Assembly: GCA_003134695.1 (NCBI GenBank)
Contig: PLCB01000013.1
Location: 22,010 to 67,849 of the forward strand
Direction: 5' to 3'
Length of the DNA stretch: 45,840 nucleotides
Origin: Candidatus Zemynaea palustris
GTDB taxonomy: Bacteria > Vulcanimicrobiota > Vulcanimicrobiia > Vulcanimicrobiales > Vulcanimicrobiaceae
Position 1 is the stretch's first letter, and the number at the start of each line of letters is the position of its first letter. The position numbers and the translations under genes are program-made. Positions 17,513-26,700 of the stretch are shown in pieces. The notes under the pieces are model-generated. The model saw only the letters and a program-made list of their open reading frames with translations. It ran no database searches and had not been told where the DNA came from.

Positions 17513-18390
17513 GTGCGCAGGTACCGCCCGACCGAGACCCAGGACGCGACGATCCCGACGATCGCGCCGACGCCGAGCAATTGGAGCGCGAAGGTCCCAA
17601 AATCAGAGCCGGCGTCTCGCAGCGGAAAGAACGGCAGAGAGCTGACGAACTTCGGCCAGAGTTGCCAGCGGCCGATGCCGAGCAAGAGCACGGCCAGTAC
17701 GGCGCCGATCAGGCCGTCCAAGAAACCTTCGCAGATGAATGGCAGGCGGATGTAGATGCTCGACGCTCCGACCAATTGCATAATGGCGATCTCGCGCCGT
17801 CGCGCGTAGACGGTCAGGCGGATCGTATTCGAGATGATGATCGCCGCGGTGACCACGAGCAACACGATGAACGCGAACCCCACCTTACTCATCACGTCGT
17901 AGAGCCGTAAGAGGCGCTCGACGAAGTCACGCTGGTACTCGACGTTGGCGACGTTGGGCATCTTGCCGACGGCCGCCGCGACGGCATGGACCTGGTTGGG
18001 GTCGACGACGCGTATGCGCAGCGCGTCGGGCAGCGGGTTGCTCGTTAGGAGCGAGGTGTCGAGTTGGCCTTTGAGCCGTTCGCGCACCTGACGCAAGCCC
18101 TCGGCTTTGGGAATGTACGTCACGCTCTTGACGCGCGGATCGGATTTGAGCCTCGCCATCAGACGCTGGGCGTCCGCCGGGGACGCCTTTTCGGTCATGA
18201 AGACCGAGATCTCGATTTTCGCGATCTGATCGCCGCCGACTCGCCCCAGCGTCTGTTGCGCGAACAGGAACGTTCCGAGCAAAAGGATCATGACGGTGAC
18301 CGTTCCGATCGCCGTGACTTGCATGATGACGTTCCGAGTGAAGTTACGCCAAACCTCACCCAGAAAGAATTGGACCTTACCCCAGTCCAC
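17509..18390 (-). CDS. ftsX: Cell division protein FtsX (ABC permease-like)
   Basis: This 293-residue protein starts at GTG 18390. One N-terminal membrane helix (residues 22-45, MQVTAIGTVTVMILLLGTFL) precedes a periplasmic loop of about 110 residues (KIEISVFMTEKASPADAQRL). Three C-terminal helices follow, with the family pattern FAFIVLLVVTAAIIISNTIR and RRREIAIMQLVGAS. FtsX senses ATP binding by FtsE and transmits it to an extracytoplasmic amidase activator or hydrolase. The start lies 14 bp inside the end of ftsE, and the stop overlaps the M23 peptidase start, so all three are translationally coupled. Confidence 0.94.
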   Translation of the reverse strand: MDWGKVQFFLGEVWRNFTRNVIMQVTAIGTVTVMILLLGTFLFAQQTLGRVGGDQIAKIEISVFMTEKASPADAQRLMARLKSDPRVKSVTYIPKAEGLRQVRERLKGQLDTSLLTSNPLPDALRIRVVDPNQVHAVAAAVGKMPNVANVEYQRDFVERLLRLYDVMSKVGFAFIVLLVVTAAIIISNTIRLTVYARRREIAIMQLVGASSIYIRLPFICEGFLDGLIGAVLAVLLLGIGRWQLWPKFVSSLPFFPLRDAGSDFGTFALQLLGVGAIVGIVASWVSVGRYLRT

Positions 18391-19126
18391 TGCGCACGCG
18401 AGCCGCGAGGGCGAGATCTTCGGCGTCGGGACGTATGTCGGATTCGATGCCGTGATAGAGGCCGCGCTCGTCGTCGGCGAGCACCTTCCCGTGCTCGAGA
18501 CGAATCACGCGGCGGCGCATCCGGTCGACGACGAGCGCGTTGTGGGTCGCGACGACGACCGTGGTGCCCTTGAGATTGATGCGGTGCAACAGGTCGACGA
18601 CTTCGTTGGCGTTGACCGGGTCGAGGTTTCCGGTCGGTTCGTCGCACAGCAGAATCTTGGGATTATTGACGAGCGCGCGCGCGATCGCCGCGCGCTGCTG
18701 TTCGCCTCCCGAGAGCTCGTTCGGAAAGACGCGTGATTTGTGCGCCATGCCGACCAAATCGAGGACGCGTGGAACCTGGCGCATCACGTCGCGCGTCGGA
18801 GCCCCGGTGACTTGGAGCGCGAACGCCACGTTTTCCCAGACGGTCTTGTCGAGTAAGAGTTTGAAATCCTGAAAAACGACACCGACTTTCCGGCGCAGCT
18901 CCGGGATTTTCGAACGCTTGAGCTTGCCGATCTCGACTCCGTCGACCACGACCATACCGCTACTCGGCTTTTGTTCGCGGTACAACAGTCGCAAGAGACT
19001 CGATTTCCCAGTTCCGGAATGACCGACGAGGAAGACGAAGCTGCCTTTTGCGATTTCGAGGTCGATCCCGTCGAGCGCGCGCGTGCCGTTGGGATAGACG
19101 AGGCCGACCTCGCGCAAGGATATCAC
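18377..19126 (-). CDS. ftsE: Cell division ATP-binding protein FtsE
   Basis: The GTG at 19126 (ISLREVGLVYPNG) gives 249 residues, the usual family length. The frame is open further upstream, but that region overlaps the divergent acyl-CoA dehydrogenase start and lacks ABC sequence. Walker A is GHSGTGKS at 35-42, the signature is LSGGEQQR, Walker B is LLCDEPTGNLD and the H-loop is ATHNA. The last 25 residues extend past the ABC domain. FtsE is the cytoplasmic ATPase that drives FtsX to control septal peptidoglycan hydrolysis. No good ribosome site is visible before the GTG, so the exact start is somewhat uncertain. Confidence 0.94.
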   Translation of the reverse strand: MISLREVGLVYPNGTRALDGIDLEIAKGSFVFLVGHSGTGKSSLLRLLYREQKPSSGMVVVDGVEIGKLKRSKIPELRRKVGVVFQDFKLLLDKTVWENVAFALQVTGAPTRDVMRQVPRVLDLVGMAHKSRVFPNELSGGEQQRAAIARALVNNPKILLCDEPTGNLDPVNANEVVDLLHRINLKGTTVVVATHNALVVDRMRRRVIRLEHGKVLADDERGLYHGIESDIRPDAEDLALAARVRSGLG

Positions 19127-19162
19127 AGGAGTTTTCTTCGCCGGGGCGCAGGGAAACCATTG

Positions 19163-20311
19163 ATGGATTTCGAGCTGAGCGAAGAGCAGAAGGCGATCCA
19201 GTCGCTGTGCCGCGAGTTCGCGCAAAACGAGGTGCGGCCGCGAGCCGAGAAGATGGACGCCGAGGCCGCATTCCCGTACGACCTCGTCAAGAAGATGGGC
19301 GAGTTGGGCTTGATGGGTTTACCCTTCCCCGAAGAATACGGCGGTGCGGGCGGGGACACGGTTTCGTACTCGCTCGCGGTGTCTGAGATCGCGCGCGCCG
19401 ACACCTCGACCGCGATCACGCTCGCTGCGCACGTCTCGCTCGGAAGCACGCCGTTCCTCCTCTTCGGAACGGAAGAGCAGAAGCAGAAATATCTTGTGCC
19501 GCTGGCGCGCGGCGAGATGTTGTGGGGGTTCGGCTTAACCGAACCGCAGGCCGGCAGCGACGCCGGCGCGACGCTCACGCGCGCCGACTTGCGCGACGGT
19601 TCGTGGATCGTCAACGGGACCAAGGCCTTCATTACCAACAGCGGCACGGACATGACCGGTGGGACGACGATCACCGCGATCACCGGCACCGACGAGAAGG
19701 GCCGCCCCGAGATCTCGAACATCATCGTGCCGCAGAATACGCCGGGCTTCACGTTTTCGAAAAAATACCGCAAGATGGGCTGGCGCGCATCGGACACGCG
19801 CGAGCTGTCATTCGTTGACGCGAAGGTGCCGGCGGAAAACTTGCTTGGCGAGCGCGGCAAGGGACTCAAACAGTTTTTGACCGTCCTCGACGGGGGCCGG
19901 ATTTCGGTCGCAGCGCTTTCGGTCGGGCTGGCGCAAGGCGCGTACGACGAAGCGCTCAAGTACGCGAAGGAACGGCAGCAGTTCGGACGCGCGATCGCGA
20001 AATTCCAGGCAATTCAGTTCAAATTGGCCGACATGTTGTGCGAGATCGAGCACGCGCGCTTGATGGTCTTAAAAGCCGCCTGGGAAAAGGACAACGGTCG
20101 CGATTTTGCCATGAGCGCCAGCCTCGCCAAGCTGTTTTCAGGCGAAATGTCGCGCCGAGTGGTCAACGAGGCCGTTCAAATCCACGGCGGCTACGGCTTC
20201 ATGGACGAATATCCGGTCTCGCGCATGTATCGCGATCAAAAGATCAACGAGATCGGCGAGGGAACGAACGAAATCCAACGCTTGCTCATCGCTCGTCTTA
20301 TGGGGTTGTAG
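19163..20311 (+). CDS. Acyl-CoA dehydrogenase
   Basis: The ATG at 19163 (MDFELSEEQKAIQSLCREF) gives 382 residues, the standard length; the frame is open upstream, but that stretch lies over ftsE. This FAD enzyme performs the first, alpha-beta dehydrogenation step of fatty-acid or branched-chain acyl-CoA oxidation. FAD- and substrate-binding motifs include GFGLTEPQAGSDA, MGWRASDTRELSF and QIHGGYGFMDEYPVSRMYRD. The catalytic base is probably Glu366 in GEGTNEIQ, as in short-chain and butyryl-CoA dehydrogenases. It is divergent from ftsE with only 36 bp between starts. Chain-length preference cannot be read from the sequence. Confidence 0.93.
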   Translation: MDFELSEEQKAIQSLCREFAQNEVRPRAEKMDAEAAFPYDLVKKMGELGLMGLPFPEEYGGAGGDTVSYSLAVSEIARADTSTAITLAAHVSLGSTPFLLFGTEEQKQKYLVPLARGEMLWGFGLTEPQAGSDAGATLTRADLRDGSWIVNGTKAFITNSGTDMTGGTTITAITGTDEKGRPEISNIIVPQNTPGFTFSKKYRKMGWRASDTRELSFVDAKVPAENLLGERGKGLKQFLTVLDGGRISVAALSVGLAQGAYDEALKYAKERQQFGRAIAKFQAIQFKLADMLCEIEHARLMVLKAAWEKDNGRDFAMSASLAKLFSGEMSRRVVNEAVQIHGGYGFMDEYPVSRMYRDQKINEIGEGTNEIQRLLIARLMGL

Positions 20312-20429
20312 TCTTCGGTTCTCGCATCTCTCCGATATGGAGGCCGGCCGGCGTTGCGCCGAGGGGCGTTGCAAGTCGCCGCCGCGGTGGAGGACGCTCA
20401 ACGACTCGACATCCTCCTCAGGACCGCTA

Positions 20430-20455
20430 CGATTTTCCCCTTCGTGGGAAAATCG
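20430..20455. repeat. 10-bp inverted repeat in the gap after the acyl-CoA dehydrogenase gene
   Basis: CGATTTTCCC pairs perfectly with GGGAAAATCG around CTTCGT. It lies in the 334-bp gap 20312-20645, which otherwise shows no gene. The loop resembles the TTCCGT loop of the hairpins in the repeats near 10.2 kb, though flanking sequence differs. No adjacent T-run is present. It may be a dispersed intergenic palindrome. Confidence 0.5.
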
Positions 20456-20645
20456 CTGCTTCTCCGCTCGGCGCTCTCGCGCTTCCAGCGCTTCGCGCCT
20501 CGTCGGAAATCCTTCGTTCGGACGTCGAGCCGCTTCGCTGGGTGGAATGGTAAGTGCCGAAGAGCTTTAACCCACCTGAGAATTTGGAGAGATAGAACGA
20601 GTTGTGCGCTCATTCGTCTAAGGGTTCCACGCAGAGGAGATTCGG

Positions 20646-21188
20646 ATGAAAGCAATTCGTCGTTTTGGAGTTTTGGTCGCGTTGTTCGGGCTTGTGAGCC
20701 TGCCGGCGCTCGCCGAGCTGAAACCGGGAGCGGAGGCTCCGTTGTTTGATGCCCAGGCGACGCTGGGGGGCAAGGTTTTCGACTTCGACTTGAAAGCGGC
20801 GCTGGCCAAAGGGCCGGTGGTGCTCTATTTCTACCCTGCGGCTTTCACGAAGGGCTGCACGCTCGAAGCGCACGACTTCGCGGAGCATATCGACGAGTAC
20901 CAAAAACTCGGCGCGACCCTGATCGGCGTCTCGGGCGACGGTATCGAGAAGTTGAACGAGTTCTCCGTCTCGGAGTGTCGCAGCAAGTTTGCGGTGGCCT
21001 CGGACGCCGACCATCACATTTCGAAAGCCTACGACGCGGTCTTGACGCGAGGGGACGAGACGTACTCCGATCGGACGTCCTATGTGATCGCGCCCGACGG
21101 AAAAATCGTCTATTCCTATCGCGCGCTCGACTACAGCCAGCACGTGGTGAACACACTGGCCGCGCTGCACAAACTCGTCGGCAAGTAG
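20646..21188 (+). CDS. Exported peroxiredoxin (BCP/PrxQ type)
   Basis: This 180-residue thiol peroxidase has a signal peptide (MKAIRRFGVLVALFGLVSLPALA). A GAGGAG ribosome site lies just before the ATG. The peroxidatic Cys is Cys71 in YPAAFTKGCTLEA. The resolving Cys usually five residues later is replaced (CTLEAH). Cys111 in SVSECRSKF, 40 residues on, could resolve through the alpha-3 position known for some PrxQ proteins. SDRTSYVIAPDGKIVY is typical of the family. An envelope location implies defence against external peroxides; the electron donor is not evident nearby. Confidence 0.9.
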   Translation: MKAIRRFGVLVALFGLVSLPALAELKPGAEAPLFDAQATLGGKVFDFDLKAALAKGPVVLYFYPAAFTKGCTLEAHDFAEHIDEYQKLGATLIGVSGDGIEKLNEFSVSECRSKFAVASDADHHISKAYDAVLTRGDETYSDRTSYVIAPDGKIVYSYRALDYSQHVVNTLAALHKLVGK

Positions 21189-21285
21189 CGTCCGCCTTTG
21201 CGCGGGCCACTTGAACCGGCGCCCGACCTGAGCGGGCGGCATGAGAACCGCCGCCGTGCGCCCAAGTCTGGCTTGCTCGACGAGC

Positions 21286-21324
21286 GTCCCGGCGGCAGTT
21301 CCGAGACCGCCGGCGGGACTTTTC
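21286..21324 (+). terminator. Likely terminator after the peroxiredoxin gene
   Basis: GTCCCGGCGG and CCGC-CGG-CGGGAC can form an imperfect GC-rich stem with a three-base bulge, followed by TTTTCT. It lies about 100 bp after the peroxiredoxin stop and 32 bp before the TIR gene. It would separate the housekeeping gene from the accessory operon. Confidence 0.6.
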
Positions 21325-21355
21325 TGTTGGGGAGCCTGGGTTCAAGGTTAGGCCG

Positions 21356-22921
21356 TTGCAGATCTTCGTTTCATATGCGCGCAATGACGATCTCCCGCCG
21401 CTGGAATCCAGCGACGCGAAGGGCTTCGTAACGGCGCTCTACGGCCATCTCAACTATCAATTCAAGGCGCTCGGCCCGCCGATGCCGGTCCTGTGGCGCG
21501 ACACGCGTTCGATCGGGCGCAGCGATCAATTCGATCCGATCATCGAAGGCGCGATCGGCGATTCCGACCTCTTTCTGGTCATTCTCTCACGTAATTGGCT
21601 GTCGCGCGAGTTTTGTCGCAAGGAGCTCGAACTGTTCAAGCAGCGCTGGGCGAAGGAAGGCGAGGCGGGCATAAAGCGACGCATCGTCGTCGTCGCCAAA
21701 CAGCACATCGAGTTCGAAGATCGGCCGGCGCTGTTACAAGGCCAAGAAGGCTACTGGTTTTACCGGCGCGACGCGGATGAAGGCGTCGGGATCGAACAGG
21801 AGTTTTTCAGCGGCGGAAAGCCTCAGGGCGAATACTACGACTTGGTCAAGCGGCTCGCCGTCGACCTGTGGCGCCGCGCCCAGTCTGAGACGCCGCCGGT
21901 TCCGGGGAAGGGAGGCGGAGGTGCCGAGAAAGAGACGAAAGCCGATGACGCTCGCACGGTCTACCTCGCAAAACCCGCCGCCGACATGCGTTCGGCATAT
22001 CTGCGGCTCGTCGACGAACTCGAACAGCGCGGCTACCGCGTCGTCCCGGAGCGCGGTACGGAGATACCCTACGACGGCAGCGCGCCGGCGTTCGTCCGAA
22101 GCGAGCTCGCCAAAGCCGAGGCTTCGATCCACGTGCTCGGCGAGAAGGCCGGCTACACGCCGGAGGACAGCGAGCCCATCGTCAAGCTGCAATTGCAACT
22201 GGCGGCGGAACGTGTCTCAAAATCGGATGCCGTGGCCACCGGAGGCGTACCGTTTCGGCGCATCGTCTGGGCGCCGCGGGTCATCGTCGACGAGCAAGGT
22301 GCCGCGAGCGCCGTCGAACGCGATCCGCTGGTCGTACTGTCGCGATTCGACAAGCAGGCCGAGAGCGACAAAATCGAGGGCAGCGAACTGAGCAAGTTCG
22401 CGGAGTTCGTGATCCAGCATCTCGACCGCACGGCGCCGCTACCGCCCGCGCCGCCACCGCTCGGAGAGACGGACGCGCGCCGGCTCTACGTCTACTATCA
22501 TCCCGAAGATCGCAAGCTCGCGCTCGATTTCGGAAAACTTCTGCAAGAACACGAGATCGAACCGGTCTGGCCGGCATTTCAGGGCGATCCGGCGCAGATC
22601 CGCGCGTACCATCGCGAAAAACTACAAGAATGCGACGCGGTCGTTTTGTGCTGGGGCTCCGCCGCCGATCTCTGGGTCAAAGCGAGCGCGCACGAACTTC
22701 GCAATTGGCGCGAACTCGGCCGCGAAAAACGATTCGACCTGCGCGGCCTGTTGGCCGGACCCCCACCGGGCGAGTTCAAGGACGTCCTGATGGAGCTCCC
22801 GCCGCGCAGCGAGATCGACGTCGTCCTCGATCTGACCAAGGATGAGGAGCTCACCACCGCGGGGGTCGAGCCGCTGATCAAGCGGACGCGCGGCGCTTCG
22901 CCTCCGGCCGGCGAAGCCTAA
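21356..22921 (+). CDS. TIR-domain protein with two further TIR-like modules
   Basis: This 521-residue protein starts at TTG 21356, directly before the first TIR strand (QIFVSYARND). Residues 1-175 are a TIR domain, with the BB-loop region around RDTRSIGRSDQFDP, SDLFLVILSRNWLSREFC, and Glu90 in CRKELELF at the position of the catalytic Glu in NAD-cleaving TIRs. A Gly/Glu-rich linker follows (182-200). Residues 200-290 are a second Rossmann-like unit (MRSAYLRLVDELEQRGYRVV, FVRSELAKAEASIHVLGE). Residues 375-510 are a third (RLYVYYHPEDRKLALDFGKL, CDAVVLCWGSA), resembling a divergent TIR/SEFIR fold. It is followed after one base by the NTPase gene. NADase or signalling activity is inferred. Confidence 0.85.
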   Translation: MQIFVSYARNDDLPPLESSDAKGFVTALYGHLNYQFKALGPPMPVLWRDTRSIGRSDQFDPIIEGAIGDSDLFLVILSRNWLSREFCRKELELFKQRWAKEGEAGIKRRIVVVAKQHIEFEDRPALLQGQEGYWFYRRDADEGVGIEQEFFSGGKPQGEYYDLVKRLAVDLWRRAQSETPPVPGKGGGGAEKETKADDARTVYLAKPAADMRSAYLRLVDELEQRGYRVVPERGTEIPYDGSAPAFVRSELAKAEASIHVLGEKAGYTPEDSEPIVKLQLQLAAERVSKSDAVATGGVPFRRIVWAPRVIVDEQGAASAVERDPLVVLSRFDKQAESDKIEGSELSKFAEFVIQHLDRTAPLPPAPPPLGETDARRLYVYYHPEDRKLALDFGKLLQEHEIEPVWPAFQGDPAQIRAYHREKLQECDAVVLCWGSAADLWVKASAHELRNWRELGREKRFDLRGLLAGPPPGEFKDVLMELPPRSEIDVVLDLTKDEELTTAGVEPLIKRTRGASPPAGEA

Positions 22922-22922
22922 G

Positions 22923-23756
22923 ATGCACCTTTCGGCGGAGCGGCCTTTTCCCGGACTGCGTCCGTTCGGGTACGAGGACCGTGAATATTTCTTCGGCCGC
23001 GAGGACCAAGTCTACGCGCTGTACCGTCTGCTCGAACACAGCCGTTTCATCGCGGTCATCGGCAGCTCCGGAAGTGGAAAGTCGTCGCTCGTTCGGGCCG
23101 GCCTGCTGCCGCTGATTCAAGAGGAGAGCGAAGGCAAGGGCGGGCGCGACTGGCGCTGGGTCACGTTCACGCCGGGCGACGCCCCCATCAATCGTTTGGC
23201 GGACGCGCTTTTGACGCTTGCGCCAAAAGAGGAACTCGCCGACGAGCGCCAGATCCGGCGCGAGCGGATCGGATTTGCATTGCGCCGGTCGAGCTTCGGG
23301 CTAGGCGAGGCCCTCGACGAGATACCGAATCTTGCCGGGACGTCGCTGCTGCTCGTTGTCGACCAATTCGAAGAGCTATTTCGGTTCGGCGGCGATCGCA
23401 TTGGCGATGCGGTGTGGCGGGACGAAGCGGCCAACTTCGTTCAACTGTTGCTCGAGATCGGACGCACGCGCAGCCGTTCGGTCTACGTCCTGATCACGAT
23501 GCGTTCCGACTTCATCGGCGATTGCGCGCGCTTTCACGGACTGCCCGAGGCCGTGAGCGCCTCTCAATTCCTGGTTCCGTCGCTGACGCGGGACCAGCGT
23601 GAGGACGTCATTCGCGAGCCTATCAAAAAAGCCGGTGCCGCGATCGAACCGGCCTTGGTCGAGCGGCTGCTCAACGATATCGGCAACGAGCTCGACGAAT
23701 TGCCGGTGCTGCAGCACTGCCTCTCGCGCATTTGGGAGCGGTCGGGGAAGCCGTGA
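22923..23756 (+). CDS. nSTAND1-type NTPase, N-terminal half
   Basis: This 277-residue protein contains the P-loop part of a novel-STAND NTPase. PFPGLRPFGYEDREYFFGRE is the characteristic nSTAND1 entry. Walker A is GSSGSGKS at 47-54, Walker B is LLLVVDQFEELF near 142-153, and the sensor region is LITMRSDFIGDCARF. It ends at LPVLQHCLSRIWERSGKP, precisely where homologues continue into the winged-helix part. That part is encoded by the next gene in another frame. The stop overlaps a GTG start (GTGA at 23753-23756), so either two coupled polypeptides are made or a -1 frame change has broken one gene. STAND NTPases act as ligand-triggered oligomerising switches. Confidence 0.85.
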   Translation: MHLSAERPFPGLRPFGYEDREYFFGREDQVYALYRLLEHSRFIAVIGSSGSGKSSLVRAGLLPLIQEESEGKGGRDWRWVTFTPGDAPINRLADALLTLAPKEELADERQIRRERIGFALRRSSFGLGEALDEIPNLAGTSLLLVVDQFEELFRFGGDRIGDAVWRDEAANFVQLLLEIGRTRSRSVYVLITMRSDFIGDCARFHGLPEAVSASQFLVPSLTRDQREDVIREPIKKAGAAIEPALVERLLNDIGNELDELPVLQHCLSRIWERSGKP

Positions 23757-26700
23757 GCGAAAAGAGCCGGAAGACTGCGCGGAATTTGACGCTCGAAGAC
23801 TACCAAGCCGTCGGTGGGATCGACCACGCGCTCTCTGCGCACGCTGACGAAGTCATGGCGTCCTTGCCCGGCTTGGAACTCATCGTCGAGCAAGTTTTTC
23901 AAGCGCTCAGCGAGGTCGACAAGGAAGGTCGCGCGACGCGGCGCGCGCTGCGTTTTTCGCAATTGCTGGCGGAGACCGGCGCTCCCAGGAAGCAATTGAT
24001 GCAAGTCCTCGATCGCTTCCGCGCGGACGACTGTTCGTTCATCGTACCGTCGCTCTCCGCCGTCCCCGAACTGCGCCCCGACACGCGAATCGACGTCGGC
24101 CACGAGGCGCTGTTGCGGCGCTGGGATCGTATCAGTTCGGAGACGACCGAGGAACTCACCGATGGTCGGGTCCGAATGGGCTGGCTCCAGCACGAGGAGA
24201 GCGCCGGCCGTTTTTACCGCGCCCTGCTGGCCCTGCTGGAAGGCGAGTTCGGATCGGGAAAGGTCACGCTGCCGCTCGATCAGGTCGAAGAACGTTGGCG
24301 TTGGTGGAAATCCCGGCCCCGCACGGCGGCCTGGGCCGAGCGCTACGGCGGCGGCCTCGACAAGGTCGAGCGGCTCTTCAAAGACAGCCGCGCCGCGCTC
24401 GAAGCGCAGCGCTTGCGAGACGCGGAAGCAGAACGGCGCGAGCGCGAAGCCGAACGGCGCAAGATCGAGGCCGAAGAAGCCGCGAAACGCGAGCGCCTCG
24501 AACACCAAGCCGAAGTCGAGCGCATGCGCGCCGAGGCCGCGCACCGGCTGGTGGCGCGTACGCGAGTCGCTGCGATCGCGATGGCGGCGATCGCACTGAT
24601 CACCGTCGTGCTCGGTATCCTCTCCATTCGTTTTGGCTTGCAAGCCAATCGCGCGACGAGCGAAGCCTTGGCGGCGCTCGCAGCGGCCGACAAGGCGAAG
24701 CGCCAAGCGGAGACCGAGAAAACGCGCGCCGAGTATAACCTCGCGCGTCTTCAGACGATGACCAAGATTGCCGACCGCGAACGGCTGCGCGCGGTCCAGC
24801 AGCAGAAGATCGCCGAGAAGCAAAGTGCGGCGGCGGTCGCGGCGGCGTTCGACGCCCAGCAGCAGCGGGCCGCGGCTGAGGGACAACGCAAGGTTGCACT
24901 CGAGCAACGCGGGATCGCGATCGCCCAGAGCGCCGAAGCGATCCGGCAGCGCGCCGCCGTGTTCCAACAAGCCGGACGCGACGCATTCTTCAGTGGAGAC
25001 AACGACTCGGCGGCGGTCTATTTCGCGGCCGCTTACGCCGATAAGCCGCAGGATCCGGCGCTGAAGCTCGTGCTCGGAGAGGCGCTCGACAAGCTCTCGA
25101 TTCGCGGCGGCTCGATTCATGCGCCCGGTTCGATTCACGCCCACGGCGCGCTGATCACGACGGTCAAATTCAATCCCAACGCAAAGTCGCGGCAGATCGC
25201 GACGGCCGGGGCGGATGGCACGATCAAGCTCTGGGGTGCATCCGGAAATCTGGTCCACACGTTCACCGACCAATCGAGCGTCATCACGTCGCTGGCCTTC
25301 GATCCGACGGGGCGTTATCTCGCGACCACCGGCGCCGACGGATCCGTCAAGATTCGCGATTTGCGAGCGATCACGCCCAAGACCGCCGCCGCTCCGCTCG
25401 AGCTCGATGGCCATACGCGTCGAATCAACGCCGTTGTCTTCAGCCACGACGGGACTCGCCTGGCGACGGCGAGCGGCGACGGGAACGTCAAAATCTGGCA
25501 AAGCAGCACCGGCAAACTCCTCAAACAGCTGCACGTCGAGAACGTCGGCTATCAAGTCAACGACGTCGCCTTCACGCACGACGATCGATTGGTCGTCGCA
25601 GCCGCGAGCGACGGTGCGTTGCGTGAATGGACCGCCGCAACCGGCGAGCTCGTATGGGATTCAGGCGCGAGCCAAGCCCCGCTCGACAAGGTTGCGACGC
25701 TGGTCCATATCGCCGTCGCGCCGGACGGGAAGTCGGCGGTCGCGGGCGCTGTGGACGGAACCGTCGTCGCGTACGATCTCGCCGGAAAGAAACGGCTCTG
25801 GCTGCGACGCGACGACCGCGGTGCGATCAACGCCGTCGCCTTCGATCCCTCCGGGAAGATGCTGCTCGCCGGGAGCGATGATGGAACGGCGCGCATGTAC
25901 GACGCGCAAAGCGGAGAGCCGAAGGCCGTCTTCTCTCGTTCCGCGGCGATCGGCGACTCGGGAAATCAGCTTGCGGTCGTCAGTGCGCTCTTCAGCCCTT
26001 CGAACAGTTGCATCGCGACGACCTACGCCGACGGGTCGGTGAGTTTTTGGACGCTCAACGGCGAGACGATCGCGGAGCTGCGCGCGCGCGGCGGGAACGC
26101 CGGTGCCGCCGACTTCTCGTCGGACGGCACGTTGTTCGTCACGGGCGGAAGAAACGGCGACCTGTTTCTGTGGCATCCTCCCAGCACGCTCGTTCGCGCG
26201 GACGCCGCCCACGCAGGATCGATCGATTCGATTGCGGTCGACCGCCAAGGTGACATCCTGACCGCCAGCCGCGACGGAACCGCGGCACTCTGGCGGCCCG
26301 GCGCGACGTTGACGCGCGAACGCGTCCTGCGACATTCGACCGGCGCTTGGGTCGTCGCCGCGAGCTTTAGCCGTGATGGCAAGAAGATCGTTACCGCCGG
26401 CGGCACGCAGGTCAAGACCTGGAGCGTGGCCGCTCCGAACGGTCCACTTCCGTTGTCGTCGCTCGACGCCGGCGCAGGCCAGACGCCGCAACGCTTCAGC
26501 GACGCTACCTTCGCCGGCGATCGTTCCGACGCCGTCATCGTCGCCGAGACGAACGCCGGCACGAAGGATTTCGATAATGCGGCCGGCCGGTGGTTCATGA
26601 TGTCGGCCGACGGCAAACGCGTTCTCTCGAAAGAGCCGCTGCTCGCGAGTGATCCGGCGGGCCAGCCAGAGATCCGAACGCTGCTCTCCAGCCGCGACAC

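Noticed and set aside
18971-19162. N-terminal extension of the acyl-CoA dehydrogenase
   Set aside because: It would overlap ftsE, and the extra residues lack homology. The family start is at 19163.
21189-21285. tRNA or riboswitch between the peroxiredoxin and TIR genes
   Set aside because: GC-rich inverted stretches exist, but no cloverleaf, T-loop consensus or known aptamer core could be recognised.
23744-23750. Programmed -1 frameshift site (G-GGG-AAG) joining the two nSTAND halves
   Set aside because: It does not satisfy X-XXY-YYZ, because the A-site codon cannot re-pair, and no clear downstream pseudoknot was seen. Coupled restart at GTGA or an indel is simpler.
23564-25579. 671-codon open frame on the minus strand inside the STAND/WD40 genes
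   Set aside because: Antisense to recognisable NTPase, coiled-coil and WD40 sequence. Composition is Arg/Leu/Asp-rich and low in motifs.
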